This document shows positions 8,732 to 17,641 of a DNA stretch of 64,000 bases, piece after piece. How positions within the stretch are numbered: the stretch's first letter is position 1; every line of letters starts with the position of its first letter. Below the pieces are notes generated by a model, which was not told where the DNA came from, did no database searches, and saw nothing but the letters and a program-made list of their open reading frames with translations. Origin of the DNA: Flavobacterium sp. (GTDB lineage: Bacteria > Bacteroidota > Bacteroidia > Flavobacteriales > Flavobacteriaceae). Location of the stretch: NCBI RefSeq assembly GCF_027490375.1, contig NZ_JAIXYH010000040.1, forward strand, positions 62,001 through 126,000, written 5' to 3'. The position numbers and the translations under genes were made by a program.

Positions 8732-8950
8732 ATGCAGCAGAATTCAAATAACAATCCCAATAAATGGCTTTTGCTCTCGACCATGGGAATCGAAATGTTT
8801 GCTTGGATTTTTGCGGGTCATAAGTTAGGCGAGTATGTAAACCAGCAATATCCGGAGAGTCCGGCCGATTATCACGTAATCTTCTTATTGGTCGGAATAG
8901 CACTCGCATTTTATTCCGTATTCAGAAAATTGAAAGATTTAAACAGCTGA
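8732..8950 (+). CDS. AtpZ/AtpI-like ATP synthase accessory protein
   Basis: A 72-residue protein with two membrane helices (about 14-30 and 48-64). The motif GIEMFAWIFAGHKLGEYVN matches the AtpZ/putative F0F1-ATPase subunit family, which usually precedes atp operons and is linked to c-ring assembly or divalent cation transport. Its stop overlaps the next start in TGATG (8948-8952), so the two are translationally coupled. Its position directly before the atp block supports the call. Confidence 0.75.
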   Translation: MQQNSNNNPNKWLLLSTMGIEMFAWIFAGHKLGEYVNQQYPESPADYHVIFLLVGIALAFYSVFRKLKDLNS

Positions 8951-9336
8951 TGAAGTCACTTTTATTTAAATCACTAGGGATTGCTATTCTTTTAACGGCG
9001 GCTGCTTGGAGCGTACTGCTCGGGTACCACAGTGTAGCTTTCGCAGAAGTGGAAATCGTTGTTTGGCAGTATTTGGCTTTTTTTGTGTTAGCCGCGGCAA
9101 TTTGTATGAGTATCGTTTTATTGGTATCTCAGAAAAACTTTGATCAAACGGGCATGAGCTTTCTGGCAGTAACCACAGTAAAAATGATTCCTGCTTTTGT
9201 GGTAATTAAATTCGCGCGGGAGCAGATAAACGAAACCCTTGCTATTCAAATGGGTTACAGCGGTTTTCTTTTATTTTTGGCAATTGAGGTTTATTTTACT
9301 TACAGATTATTGAACAATAAACAAAAAAAAGACTGA
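8950..9336 (+). CDS. AtpI-like four-helix membrane protein
   Basis: 128 residues with four predicted membrane helices (about 8-25, 40-62, 73-90 and 100-120). This size and layout fit the poorly conserved AtpI-like protein found between atpZ and atpB in Bacteroidota. There are no catalytic motifs. It shares TGATG with the upstream gene. A strong promoter lies between this gene and atpB, so the two small genes may also be transcribed separately from the main operon. Confidence 0.6.
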   Translation: MKSLLFKSLGIAILLTAAAWSVLLGYHSVAFAEVEIVVWQYLAFFVLAAAICMSIVLLVSQKNFDQTGMSFLAVTTVKMIPAFVVIKFAREQINETLAIQMGYSGFLLFLAIEVYFTYRLLNNKQKKD

Positions 9337-9375
9337 AAGCTTACTTTATCAGCACAAAAAATAATTTTTAAAGCG

Positions 9376-9405
9376 TTTGTCGTTCTAATAAATAATGTAC
9401 CTTTG
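9376..9405 (+). promoter_or_regulatory. Bacteroidota promoter for atpBEFHAG
   Basis: TTTG at 9376-9379 and TACCTTTG at 9398-9405 are separated by 18 bases, matching the TTTG-N(18-20)-TAnnTTTG consensus. It sits about 40 bases before the atpB ATG at 9445. Confidence 0.7.
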
Positions 9406-9444
9406 CGCCAAATTTGAGAACCCTTAAAATTTGTTCCAAAACGT

Positions 9445-10596
9445 ATGGTTATTTTTAAAAAACCAATCCTATCAGTTTTATTAGCAATAGCTTGCAGCTT
9501 TACTGCTGTGGCTACTTCTGTTAACGACACTATTAAAACAAGTGAAGCCAATCACAGCGAGGCTCCAGAAGCACATGCTGCAAAAGGCGAACATCATGAA
9601 AGCGGCGATATCAAATCAGAAATCAAAGCCCACATCAATCACCACGTTCTAGATTCGCATGACTTCACATTGTTTTCAGACGATGAAGCTGGGACGCATT
9701 TCGGTTTTCCTTTGCCGGTGATATTGTGGGATAATGGGGTTCATATCTTTTCTTCTGCAAAATTTGATCACGGACATGCTGTCGCTGAATCGAACGGAAA
9801 TTACTACGCGATCGGTCATCACGACGGAAAGATTTATAAAACTGACGCGAAAGGCACTTTGAACGAAGATGCTACAGGGCATATCACGAATGAACGACCT
9901 TTAGATTTTTCAATCACTAAAAGTGTATTGTCGATAATACTCGTAGCGTTGATTATGTTCTTGCTGTTTCGTTCTTTAGCGAAATCTTACGCAAGAAACG
10001 GCGGCGTTGCAGCCGGTGCAGGAAGAATTTTTGAGCCGCTAGTATTATACGTTCGCGATGAGATTGCAATTCCAAATATTGGTCATAAACACCACAGGAA
10101 GTATATGGGCTATTTGTTAACCATATTTTTCTTCATTCTCTTCTTGAATTTATTTGGATTAACTCCTCTGGGAATTAATGTGACGGGTAACATCACTATC
10201 ACTTTTTCCCTAGCAATTTTAACGTTCCTAATTACCAATCTTACAGCTAATAAATACTATTGGGGACATATCTTCTGGATGCCAGGTGTGCCTTATGCAA
10301 TGCGAATTGTCTTAGCGCCAATTGAATTGTTGGGAGTAGTTATTAAACCGTTTTCATTAATGATCCGGCTCTATGCAAACATTTTTGCGGGTCACATCGT
10401 ATTAATGTCGATCATCGGATTAATGTTTATTTTCAAAAGTTGGATCGGAAGTTCGCTCTCGTTGGCTCTAGCTTTTGTATTGTCTATTCTTGAAATTTTG
10501 GTTGCCTTTCTACAAGCATATATCTTCACCATGTTGTCTGCCCTTTATTTCGGAGCAGCAGTGGAAGAACATCATCACGAAGAAGGTCATCACTAA
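9445..10596 (+). CDS. atpB: F1Fo ATP synthase subunit a
   Basis: 383 residues; forms the proton half-channels against the c-ring in the inner membrane. The N-terminus has a signal-like segment and then about 110 extra residues that are rich in His, Glu and Asp, a long periplasmic extension seen in Bacteroidota subunit a. Five to six membrane helices follow. The diagnostic helix contains MIRLYANIFAGH, with the essential arginine that faces the c-ring carboxylate. The C-terminus ends in a His-rich tail (EEHHHEEGHH). It is the first gene of the atpB-E-F-H-A-G block. Confidence 0.93.
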   Translation: MVIFKKPILSVLLAIACSFTAVATSVNDTIKTSEANHSEAPEAHAAKGEHHESGDIKSEIKAHINHHVLDSHDFTLFSDDEAGTHFGFPLPVILWDNGVHIFSSAKFDHGHAVAESNGNYYAIGHHDGKIYKTDAKGTLNEDATGHITNERPLDFSITKSVLSIILVALIMFLLFRSLAKSYARNGGVAAGAGRIFEPLVLYVRDEIAIPNIGHKHHRKYMGYLLTIFFFILFLNLFGLTPLGINVTGNITITFSLAILTFLITNLTANKYYWGHIFWMPGVPYAMRIVLAPIELLGVVIKPFSLMIRLYANIFAGHIVLMSIIGLMFIFKSWIGSSLSLALAFVLSILEILVAFLQAYIFTMLSALYFGAAVEEHHHEEGHH

Positions 10597-10628
10597 TAAT
10601 TTGAACGTTTAATTTTAATATACATTTT

Positions 10629-10820
10629 ATGCAAATTCCAACTATTGTAGGAGCAGGTTTGATCGTAATCGGTGCTGGTTTAGGTATCGGTAAAATTGGT
10701 GGGTCAGCTATGGATGCTATCGCTCGTCAGCCTGAAGCTTCAGGTAAAATTCAAACAGCTATGCTTATCGCAGCAGCTCTTATTGAAGGTATTGGTTTCG
10801 CTGCACTTTTCGCGGCTTAA
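10629..10820 (+). CDS. atpE: F1Fo ATP synthase subunit c
   Basis: A 63-residue two-helix proteolipid. The glycine-rich first helix (GAGLGIGKIGG), the polar loop ARQPEA and the second helix with the ion-binding glutamate in LIEGIGFAALF are all present. The first helix lacks the glutamine typical of Na+-binding rings, so proton coupling is likely. The spacing from atpB is 32 bases. The short length is normal for Bacteroidota. Confidence 0.95.
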   Translation: MQIPTIVGAGLIVIGAGLGIGKIGGSAMDAIARQPEASGKIQTAMLIAAALIEGIGFAALFAA

Positions 10821-10889
10821 TTAAACAATCTAACCTTTGTTAGAACGGTTGGTTTTAACAAAGGTTTAAATTAGAATTAATCACCCAAC

Positions 10890-11390
10890 ATGGAAAAATT
10901 AATAAATCAGTTTGAATTAGGCTTGTTCTTTTGGCAAGTAATCATTTTTGTAGGATTAATTTTACTTCTCAGAAAATTCGCTTGGAAACCCATTCTCGAT
11001 GCGGTTAATCAGCGTGAAGAAGGTATTAAAAATGCGTTGCAATCTGCAGAGAATGCTCGTAAAGAAATGCAGTTGTTGCAAGCCGATAACGAGCGTATCT
11101 TACAAGAAGCCCGTATCGAGCGCGATGCACTTTTAAAAGAAGCTCGTGAAATGCGTGAAAAGATGATCGCTGATTCAAAACAAGACGCTCAAGCAGAAGG
11201 TGCTCGCATGATCGAACAAGCGAAATCCGCTATTGCTGCTGAGAAAAATGCCGCTATGGCCGAGCTTAAAAATCAAGTTTCAGCTTTGTCTATCGAAATC
11301 GCTGAAAAATTGGTGAAGCAAGAACTTACCGATAAAGCAGCACAAACAAAGCTTATCGAGAAATTACTAACTGAAGTAAAAGCTAACTAA
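10890..11390 (+). CDS. atpF: F1Fo ATP synthase subunit b
   Basis: 166 residues. One N-terminal membrane helix (about 8-27) ends in LLRKFAWKPIL, the subunit b hallmark. A long charged coiled coil follows and forms the peripheral stalk that holds F1 against Fo. It is separated from atpH by only 2 bases. Confidence 0.94.
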   Translation: MEKLINQFELGLFFWQVIIFVGLILLLRKFAWKPILDAVNQREEGIKNALQSAENARKEMQLLQADNERILQEARIERDALLKEAREMREKMIADSKQDAQAEGARMIEQAKSAIAAEKNAAMAELKNQVSALSIEIAEKLVKQELTDKAAQTKLIEKLLTEVKAN

Positions 11391-11392
11391 TA

Positions 11393-11926
11393 ATGTCTGT
11401 ATCAAGAGCAGGTTTGAGATACGCTAAAGCAATTCTAGATATTGCATTAGATAAAAACGAAGCCGACGCGGTTGCTGTCGATATGCAATCTATTGCAGAT
11501 ACCTTGCACGCAAACGCCGAGCTTTCGAATTTCTTAACCAATCCCGTGCTTCCAGGTGCAAATAAGTTAAGTGCGCTTGAAGCAATCTTTTCGAATACGA
11601 GCGGTACCACGAAGAACGTTTTCAGATTACTCCTCGAAAACAAGCGTTTCGCAATTTTGGGAGATATCGCAACAGCTTATTTACAGCTTAACGATCAAAG
11701 AAATGGTATCGAAACAGCATTGGTAACTACGGCGCAACCTCTAGATGCAGCCTTGGAAACTGCTGTTTTAAATAGTGTGAAAGCACTTACTTCGGCAAAA
11801 GTAACCCTGAAAAATATTGTAGATCCTTCAATCATCGGAGGATTCATCTTACGCATAGGCGACAAGCAGTTCAACGCTTCCGTTGCACAACGCATTCAAA
11901 ATTTAAAAAGAGAACTTAGCAACTAA
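11393..11926 (+). CDS. atpH: F1Fo ATP synthase subunit delta
   Basis: 177 residues. It has the helical N-terminal domain of OSCP/delta (RYAKAILDIAL) and the C-terminal signature PSIIGGFILRIGDKQFNASV. It joins the peripheral stalk to the alpha subunits. It lies between atpF and atpA as in other bacteria. Confidence 0.94.
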   Translation: MSVSRAGLRYAKAILDIALDKNEADAVAVDMQSIADTLHANAELSNFLTNPVLPGANKLSALEAIFSNTSGTTKNVFRLLLENKRFAILGDIATAYLQLNDQRNGIETALVTTAQPLDAALETAVLNSVKALTSAKVTLKNIVDPSIIGGFILRIGDKQFNASVAQRIQNLKRELSN

Positions 11927-11943
11927 TTATTCAATAATAAGTT

Positions 11944-13521
11944 ATGGCAGAAATTAATGCTGCTGAAATATCAGCAATTCTTAGAAAACAAGTTGAAGGC
12001 TTCGAATCAGGTGCTACTTTGGAAGAAGTAGGGTCTGTAATTGAAGTAGGAGACGGTATTGCCCGTGTGTACGGGTTGTCTAATGCGCAATATGGCGAAT
12101 TAGTACAGTTCGAAAACGGTCTCGAGGCCATCGTACTTAACCTAGAAGAAGATAATGTTGGGGTGGTACTTTTGGGTCCTTCAACGGGTATTAAAGAAGG
12201 TTCTACTGTTAAGAGAACTCAAAGAATTGCTTCGCTTCGCGTAGGTGAAGAAATGGTTGGTCGTGTGGTGAATACACTCGGACAGCCAATCGATGGTAAA
12301 GGACCAATCGGTGGACAATTATACGAAATGCCACTTGAGCGTAAAGCGCCAGGTGTAATTTTCCGTCAGCCAGTTACCGAGCCTTTACAAACAGGTATCA
12401 AAGCTGTTGATGCGATGATTCCAGTAGGTCGTGGTCAACGTGAGTTGGTTATTGGCGACCGTCAGACAGGTAAGTCGACTGTTTGTATCGATACCATCTT
12501 GAATCAAAAAGAATTTTACGATGCAGGACAACCTGTATTTTGTATCTACGTAGCTGTAGGTCAGAAAGCTTCAACCGTTGCAGGTATTGCGAAAACCTTG
12601 GAGGAAAAAGGTGCAATGGCTTATACCATCATCGTAGCAGCTAATGCTTCTGATCCAGCTCCAATGCAAGTTTATGCACCATTTGCGGGTGCCGCTATTG
12701 GCGAGTACTTCCGCGATACAGGTCGTCCGGCGTTGATCGTATACGATGATTTGTCGAAACAAGCGGTTGCTTATCGTGAGGTATCTCTTTTGCTAAGACG
12801 TCCACCAGGACGTGAGGCGTACCCTGGAGACGTTTTCTACTTGCACTCACGTTTGTTAGAGCGTGCGGCAAAAGTAATTGCCGACGATTCGATTGCAAAA
12901 AACATGAACGATTTACCAGAATCACTTAAACCAATCGTTAAAGGTGGTGGTTCGTTAACGGCTTTACCAATTATCGAAACACAAGCGGGCGACGTTTCTG
13001 CGTACATCCCAACTAACGTAATTTCGATTACCGACGGGCAGATTTTCTTGGAATCAGATTTATTTAACTCGGGTGTTCGTCCGGCTATTAACGTAGGTAT
13101 TTCGGTATCGCGTGTAGGTGGTAACGCTCAAATTAAATCGATGAAGAAAGTATCGGGTACGTTAAAACTGGATCAAGCGCAGTTCCGTGAATTGGAAGCT
13201 TTCGCGAAATTCGGATCGGATTTGGATGCTGTAACGTTAAACGTAATCGAAAAAGGACGTAGAAACGTTGAAATCTTGAAGCAAGGTTTGAACAGTCCGT
13301 TTACTGTTGAAGATCAGGTTGCAATTATCTATGCAGGTTCTAAAAACTTATTGAGAAATGTTCCTGTGAACAAAGTAAAAGAGTTTGAAAAAGATTATTT
13401 AGACTATTTGAATAACAAGCACCGCGCTACATTAGATGCTTTGAAAGCGGGTAAATTAGACGACAGCATTACCGATGTATTGGAAGCTGCCGCTAAAGAA
13501 ATCGCTGCGAAGTATAACTAA
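11944..13521 (+). CDS. atpA: F1Fo ATP synthase subunit alpha
   Basis: 525 residues. The P-loop GDRQTGKST (about 171-179) binds non-catalytic nucleotide, and the family signature [14 protein letters not shown] is present near residue 380. The beta-barrel N-terminus, nucleotide-binding core and helical C-terminus are complete. The start ATG lies 17 bases after atpH. Confidence 0.97.
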   Translation: MAEINAAEISAILRKQVEGFESGATLEEVGSVIEVGDGIARVYGLSNAQYGELVQFENGLEAIVLNLEEDNVGVVLLGPSTGIKEGSTVKRTQRIASLRVGEEMVGRVVNTLGQPIDGKGPIGGQLYEMPLERKAPGVIFRQPVTEPLQTGIKAVDAMIPVGRGQRELVIGDRQTGKSTVCIDTILNQKEFYDAGQPVFCIYVAVGQKASTVAGIAKTLEEKGAMAYTIIVAANASDPAPMQVYAPFAGAAIGEYFRDTGRPALIVYDDLSKQAVAYREVSLLLRRPPGREAYPGDVFYLHSRLLERAAKVIADDSIAKNMNDLPESLKPIVKGGGSLTALPIIETQAGDVSAYIPTNVISITDGQIFLESDLFNSGVRPAINVGISVSRVGGNAQIKSMKKVSGTLKLDQAQFRELEAFAKFGSDLDAVTLNVIEKGRRNVEILKQGLNSPFTVEDQVAIIYAGSKNLLRNVPVNKVKEFEKDYLDYLNNKHRATLDALKAGKLDDSITDVLEAAAKEIAAKYN

Positions 13522-13548
13522 GAAAACCGGTAAAACGAACAATTCTAA

Positions 13549-14406
13549 ATGGCAAATCTTAAAGAAATACGCAACAGGATAACCTCGGTTTCATCGACGA
13601 TGCAAATTACGTCGGCGATGAAGATGGTTTCTGCGGCAAAGCTTAAGAAAGCGCAAGATGCTATTACGGCTATGCGTCCGTATGCTGAAAAGCTAACGGA
13701 GTTGTTGCAAAACCTTTCGGCAAGTATCGAAGATGGTGATAATGGTGTGTACACAACACAGCGCGATGTAAAACGCGTGTTGGTAGTTGCCATTACGTCG
13801 AACAGAGGTTTGTGCGGCGCCTTTAATACAAACGTTATTAAAGAAGTAAAAAATCGTATAGATTTTTACAGCGGTAAGCAAGTTGCTGTTTTTGCGATTG
13901 GCAAGAAAGGAAACGACGTATTGTCGAAAAACAGTTCGGTTGTTGCAAACAAGAGTCAGGTTTTTGACCAACTCACTTTCGACAATGTAGCACAGATTGC
14001 CGAAGAAATTATGGCTTTTTATGCTGCTGGCGATTACGATCGCGTGGAATTGGTGTACAACCAATTTAAGAATGCAGCTACGCAAATAGTGCGCACGGAG
14101 CAGTTTTTGCCACTCGTTTCTTCTGGTGCAAAACAGAACAATTCGGTTGATTACTTGTTCGAGCCAGAGAAAGAGAGCATCATCGAAACCTTGATTCCGA
14201 AAAGCTTAAAAACACAATTGTACAAAGCAATTCGCGATTCGTTTGCTGCAGAGCACGGCGCACGTATGACAGCTATGCACAAAGCAACTGACAATGCTAC
14301 TGAACTTCGAAACCAATTGAAGTTAACATACAACAAAGCACGTCAGGCGGCGATTACTAACGAGATTTTAGAGATTGTTGGTGGAGCAGAGGCTTTGAAA
14401 GGATAA
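13549..14406 (+). CDS. atpG: F1Fo ATP synthase subunit gamma
   Basis: 285 residues. The N-terminal helix MANLKEIRNRITSV and the C-terminal helix ARQAAITNEILEIVGGAEAL are the two strands of the central-shaft coiled coil. The segment SNRGLCGAFN marks the Rossmann-like part. This is the last gene of the first ATP synthase block and is followed by a strong terminator, so atpD and atpC, 9 kb downstream, must use their own promoter. Confidence 0.95.
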   Translation: MANLKEIRNRITSVSSTMQITSAMKMVSAAKLKKAQDAITAMRPYAEKLTELLQNLSASIEDGDNGVYTTQRDVKRVLVVAITSNRGLCGAFNTNVIKEVKNRIDFYSGKQVAVFAIGKKGNDVLSKNSSVVANKSQVFDQLTFDNVAQIAEEIMAFYAAGDYDRVELVYNQFKNAATQIVRTEQFLPLVSSGAKQNNSVDYLFEPEKESIIETLIPKSLKTQLYKAIRDSFAAEHGARMTAMHKATDNATELRNQLKLTYNKARQAAITNEILEIVGGAEALKG

Positions 14407-14430
14407 TAAAAAATAGTTTTAGATTTATAA

Positions 14431-14460
14431 AGCTGCATTGTAATGATGCAGCTTTTTTTT
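14431..14460 (+). terminator. Rho-independent terminator after atpG
   Basis: An eight-base-pair stem AGCTGCAT/ATGCAGCT with a 7-base loop is followed by eight T. It begins 25 bases after the atpG stop. Confidence 0.85.
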
Positions 14461-14484
14461 GTGGATTTGTGAACGATTTTCCGC

Positions 14485-14560
14485 GTGAGTGACCGCAGCG
14501 GCATCCTTTTGTGAGTGCCTTTAGGCCGAATAAAAGATACAGCGGAGGGCACGACCCGAG
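14485..14560. repeat. Imperfect palindromic intergenic element (family B)
   Basis: GACCGCAGCGGCATCCTTTT and AAAAGATACAGCGGAGG form an imperfect inverted repeat around a short GC-rich centre. The same arms occur at 59106-59206 (GCAGCGGCTATCCTTTTT ... AAAAAGATAATAGCGG). The long upstream extension of the TonB receptor ORF (from 14511) reads through this element and is not real coding. Confidence 0.5.
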
Positions 14561-14822
14561 GTTGCACTTACGTCTTTTAGCACACACAAAAACCGAGGGG
14601 CACGCCCAAAAGTTTAACAAGATTCTAACTAAATCTCAAAAACCCTCAACATTTTACAATGATTTAACAAAACCTCCTCTGATTGTTAAGAAATCATTAA
14701 TTTGTGATGATATGGTGAAATCTGAAAATTTTGTAAAACTTTTTGCGAATCGTGAAAATAATAGTTCGGAAAATTATGAGGATTTGAAATTATTTGTACT
14801 TTGGCATTATAAACTAACAAAA

Positions 14823-17624
14823 ATGAACCAAATGAAAGTGTACTTTTTAGTGCTGTCTTTGTTCTTTTCGGTGGGTCTTGCTGTTGCGCAAAACACCGTT
14901 ACAGGAAAAGTGACAGATGCAAATGGCTTGCCTCTGCCAGGAGCTACGATTTCGGTAGTAGACAACGAATCGAGCACAGTTACGGATGAAAGCGGAAGTT
15001 TTTCGTTGACCACTTCGAAGAAGCCGCCTTTTCAAATTACGGTGAGTATGGTAGGATTTACCTCACAAACCGTGAGTGTTGCTGGAAATAAAGTAACAGT
15101 ACGTTTGATAGAGGAGGAAACGTTGCTCAATGAAGTTGTAGTATCTGCCTCCAGAACGCCGGAGCGAATTTTAGAGTCGCCTGTTACGGTAGAGCGCATG
15201 AGTTCAGCTGATATTAAAGCTACAACTGCTGCCACTTTTTACGACGGCTTGGAGAACTTGAAAGAAGTTCACTTTAATACGAGCTCCCTATCGTTTAAAT
15301 CGATTAACACACGCGGTTTTGCGACGGTTGCGAACACGCGATTCTTGCAATTGGTAGATGGTATGGACAACTCATCTCCGGCCTTGAACTTTGTTTTAGG
15401 AAACCTAATTGGGGTAAGTGATATCGACGTTGCTAGCGTGGAATTACTTCCTGGAGCGTCGTCGGCACTATATGGAGCAAACGCTTTCAATGGTATTATG
15501 TTTATGAATAGCAAGAATCCGTTTAATTCTCCGGGTATTAGTGCTTATTATAAGCGAGGCGAAACAATTCAAGATGCGGCTGGAATCAACCCGTTTTTTG
15601 ATTTTGGAATTCGCGCCGCTTACGTATTTACCGACTGGTTTGCAGCGAAAGCTAATGTTTCTTATATGGAGGCTACAGAGTGGATCGCAAACGATCGTCG
15701 TGATGTAGGAACAAATTTGCAGAGCCTTGATCCGAATCCAAATTACGACGGACTAAACTTGTACGGCGATGAGGTTTCAACAAACATTAAAGACGTTGGT
15801 CGTTCTTTAGCGGCACTTGGTGTTATTTCGCCCGCAGCTGTTAACTTGTTGCCAAGCTACAATGTGGCGCGAACAGGATATGAAGAGCGCGATTTGAATG
15901 ACTCGGACATTAAGAGTGTTAAGGCCGATTTCTCTTTGCATTTCAGACCGTTTAAAAACGACTTTGAGATCATTTTACAACACAAACTCGGTTTCGGTAA
16001 CACCGTTTACCAAGGAGCTAACCGCTATGCACTTCGAAACTTTGAAATGAGTCAGACGAAAATAGAAGTAAAAGCAAATAATTTCTTCTGGCGTGCATAC
16101 ATGACCACTGAAGATGCTGGAGATTCGTACGATATGCGATTTGCAGCATGGAATGTTAACCGCGCTTGGAAAGCGGATAATGTATGGTTTGGGCAATACG
16201 CTGGAGCTTACATTCAAAGTACGTTAGCGGGTGCTACACCAGCACAGGCTCATGCTGCCGGTAGAGCTACAGCAGATTCAGGACGTTTTTTACCGGGATC
16301 ATCTGAGTTCAATGAGGCTTTAGCACGTGTTACTGCAGATCCAAATTTAACGACAGGTGCAAAATTCCAAGATCAATCTAAATTGTATCACAGTGATTTG
16401 AATTACAACTTCAAAGACATGATCAAATTTGGTGAATTGATGGTAGGAGGTTCTTTTAGAAGATATGAGATGAATTCAAACGGAACCATCTTTACCGATT
16501 TTGACGGCCCAATCACCTACGACGAGTACGGTGCTTACACCCAATTTAGCAAAAAATTATTGAAAGAGGAGCGTTTGAAATTTACCGGTTCGGTTCGCTA
16601 TGATAAGAGCCAGAATTTTGATGGGTTTGTTTCGCCACGTGTAGCGTTTGTGTATTCTGCGGGCGCCACCAAAAAGCACAATTTCCGCTTGTCTTATCAA
16701 ACTGGTTTCAGAAACCCAACAACTCAAGATCAGTATATCGGTTTAGATTTAGGTCCGTTTGCATTAATCGGATCTGCTCCAGACAACTTAAATCGATATA
16801 CCGAAACGCGTACAGTAAGTGCTGCGGGTCAAGCAGCTGGACAGCCAGCTACAGTTACTTTAGACGGTAACGATGCCTACAATAATTCGTTCACGCTTGC
16901 ATCTGTGCAGCAGTTTTCGGCAACGGGCGACGTTTCCGTTTTGCAGGTAGCTAACGTAGATTTAGTAAAACCAGAACGCGTAACTGCTTTTGAATTAGGC
17001 TATCGTACAGTAGTTGGTGATGATTTTGCGATTGATATCAACGGTTATTACAACATTTATAATGACTTCTTGAATCAAGCTCGTGTAATTACTCCGTTAT
17101 ATGGTTCCGTTACAGATTTAGGACCTACTAGCCAATCGCTTTTAGCACTTATCAACGGCGACCGTCGCGTATTCCAAGTGTATACCAATTCAAAAACAGA
17201 AGTTACTTCGCTAGGTTTTGGTATTGGTGCTAGCAAAAAGATCTATAAAGATTATGAAATAGGTGTGAATTATAACCATGCACAATTTGAGTTTGATCAA
17301 GCAGAAGACCCAAGTTTTATCCCTGGATTTAATACACCAAAGCACAGAATCAAAGGTTCGTTTGGCAATCCAAAAGCATTTAAAAACTTTGGTTTCAATA
17401 TGAATGTAAGATGGAATAGTGAATACTTATGGCAGTCTTCATTTGCTGATGGTATGGTTCCAGAAAACACAGTGTTTGATGCACAAATCAATTACGCGAT
17501 CCCAAGCCTGAAAGCTGTACTAAAAGTAGGTGGCACGAATCTTTTCGGAAGCGACTATATCCAGGTAATCGGTGCGGGAGAAATCGGTAAGCAGTGGTAT
17601 GCTTCAGTTACAATCAATCCATAA
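14823..17624 (+). CDS. TonB-dependent outer-membrane receptor
   Basis: I place the start at the ATG at 14823, not at the 14511 ORF start, because it opens a clear signal peptide (MNQMKVYFLVLSLFF...AVAQ) and the extension runs over an intergenic repeat. The 933-residue product has a carboxypeptidase-regulatory-like domain (about 24-110, TVTGKVTDANGLPLPGATI), a plug domain (about 115-230, with LLPGASSALYGANAFNGI) and a large beta barrel ending in an aromatic-poor strand. It lacks a SusD partner. The next gene, 17 bases away, is an SGNH-hydrolase lipoprotein, so the pair may act on and import an esterified or lipid-like substrate; the substrate is unknown. It lies between the two ATP synthase blocks. 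Confidence 0.88.
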   Translation: MNQMKVYFLVLSLFFSVGLAVAQNTVTGKVTDANGLPLPGATISVVDNESSTVTDESGSFSLTTSKKPPFQITVSMVGFTSQTVSVAGNKVTVRLIEEETLLNEVVVSASRTPERILESPVTVERMSSADIKATTAATFYDGLENLKEVHFNTSSLSFKSINTRGFATVANTRFLQLVDGMDNSSPALNFVLGNLIGVSDIDVASVELLPGASSALYGANAFNGIMFMNSKNPFNSPGISAYYKRGETIQDAAGINPFFDFGIRAAYVFTDWFAAKANVSYMEATEWIANDRRDVGTNLQSLDPNPNYDGLNLYGDEVSTNIKDVGRSLAALGVISPAAVNLLPSYNVARTGYEERDLNDSDIKSVKADFSLHFRPFKNDFEIILQHKLGFGNTVYQGANRYALRNFEMSQTKIEVKANNFFWRAYMTTEDAGDSYDMRFAAWNVNRAWKADNVWFGQYAGAYIQSTLAGATPAQAHAAGRATADSGRFLPGSSEFNEALARVTADPNLTTGAKFQDQSKLYHSDLNYNFKDMIKFGELMVGGSFRRYEMNSNGTIFTDFDGPITYDEYGAYTQFSKKLLKEERLKFTGSVRYDKSQNFDGFVSPRVAFVYSAGATKKHNFRLSYQTGFRNPTTQDQYIGLDLGPFALIGSAPDNLNRYTETRTVSAAGQAAGQPATVTLDGNDAYNNSFTLASVQQFSATGDVSVLQVANVDLVKPERVTAFELGYRTVVGDDFAIDINGYYNIYNDFLNQARVITPLYGSVTDLGPTSQSLLALINGDRRVFQVYTNSKTEVTSLGFGIGASKKIYKDYEIGVNYNHAQFEFDQAEDPSFIPGFNTPKHRIKGSFGNPKAFKNFGFNMNVRWNSEYLWQSSFADGMVPENTVFDAQINYAIPSLKAVLKVGGTNLFGSDYIQVIGAGEIGKQWYASVTINP

Positions 17625-17641
17625 TTCTAAAATAAGTTATT

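Noticed and set aside
14511-14822. 104-residue N-terminal extension of the TonB receptor
   Set aside because: Runs through a palindromic repeat and AT-rich spacer; the signal peptide starts at 14823.
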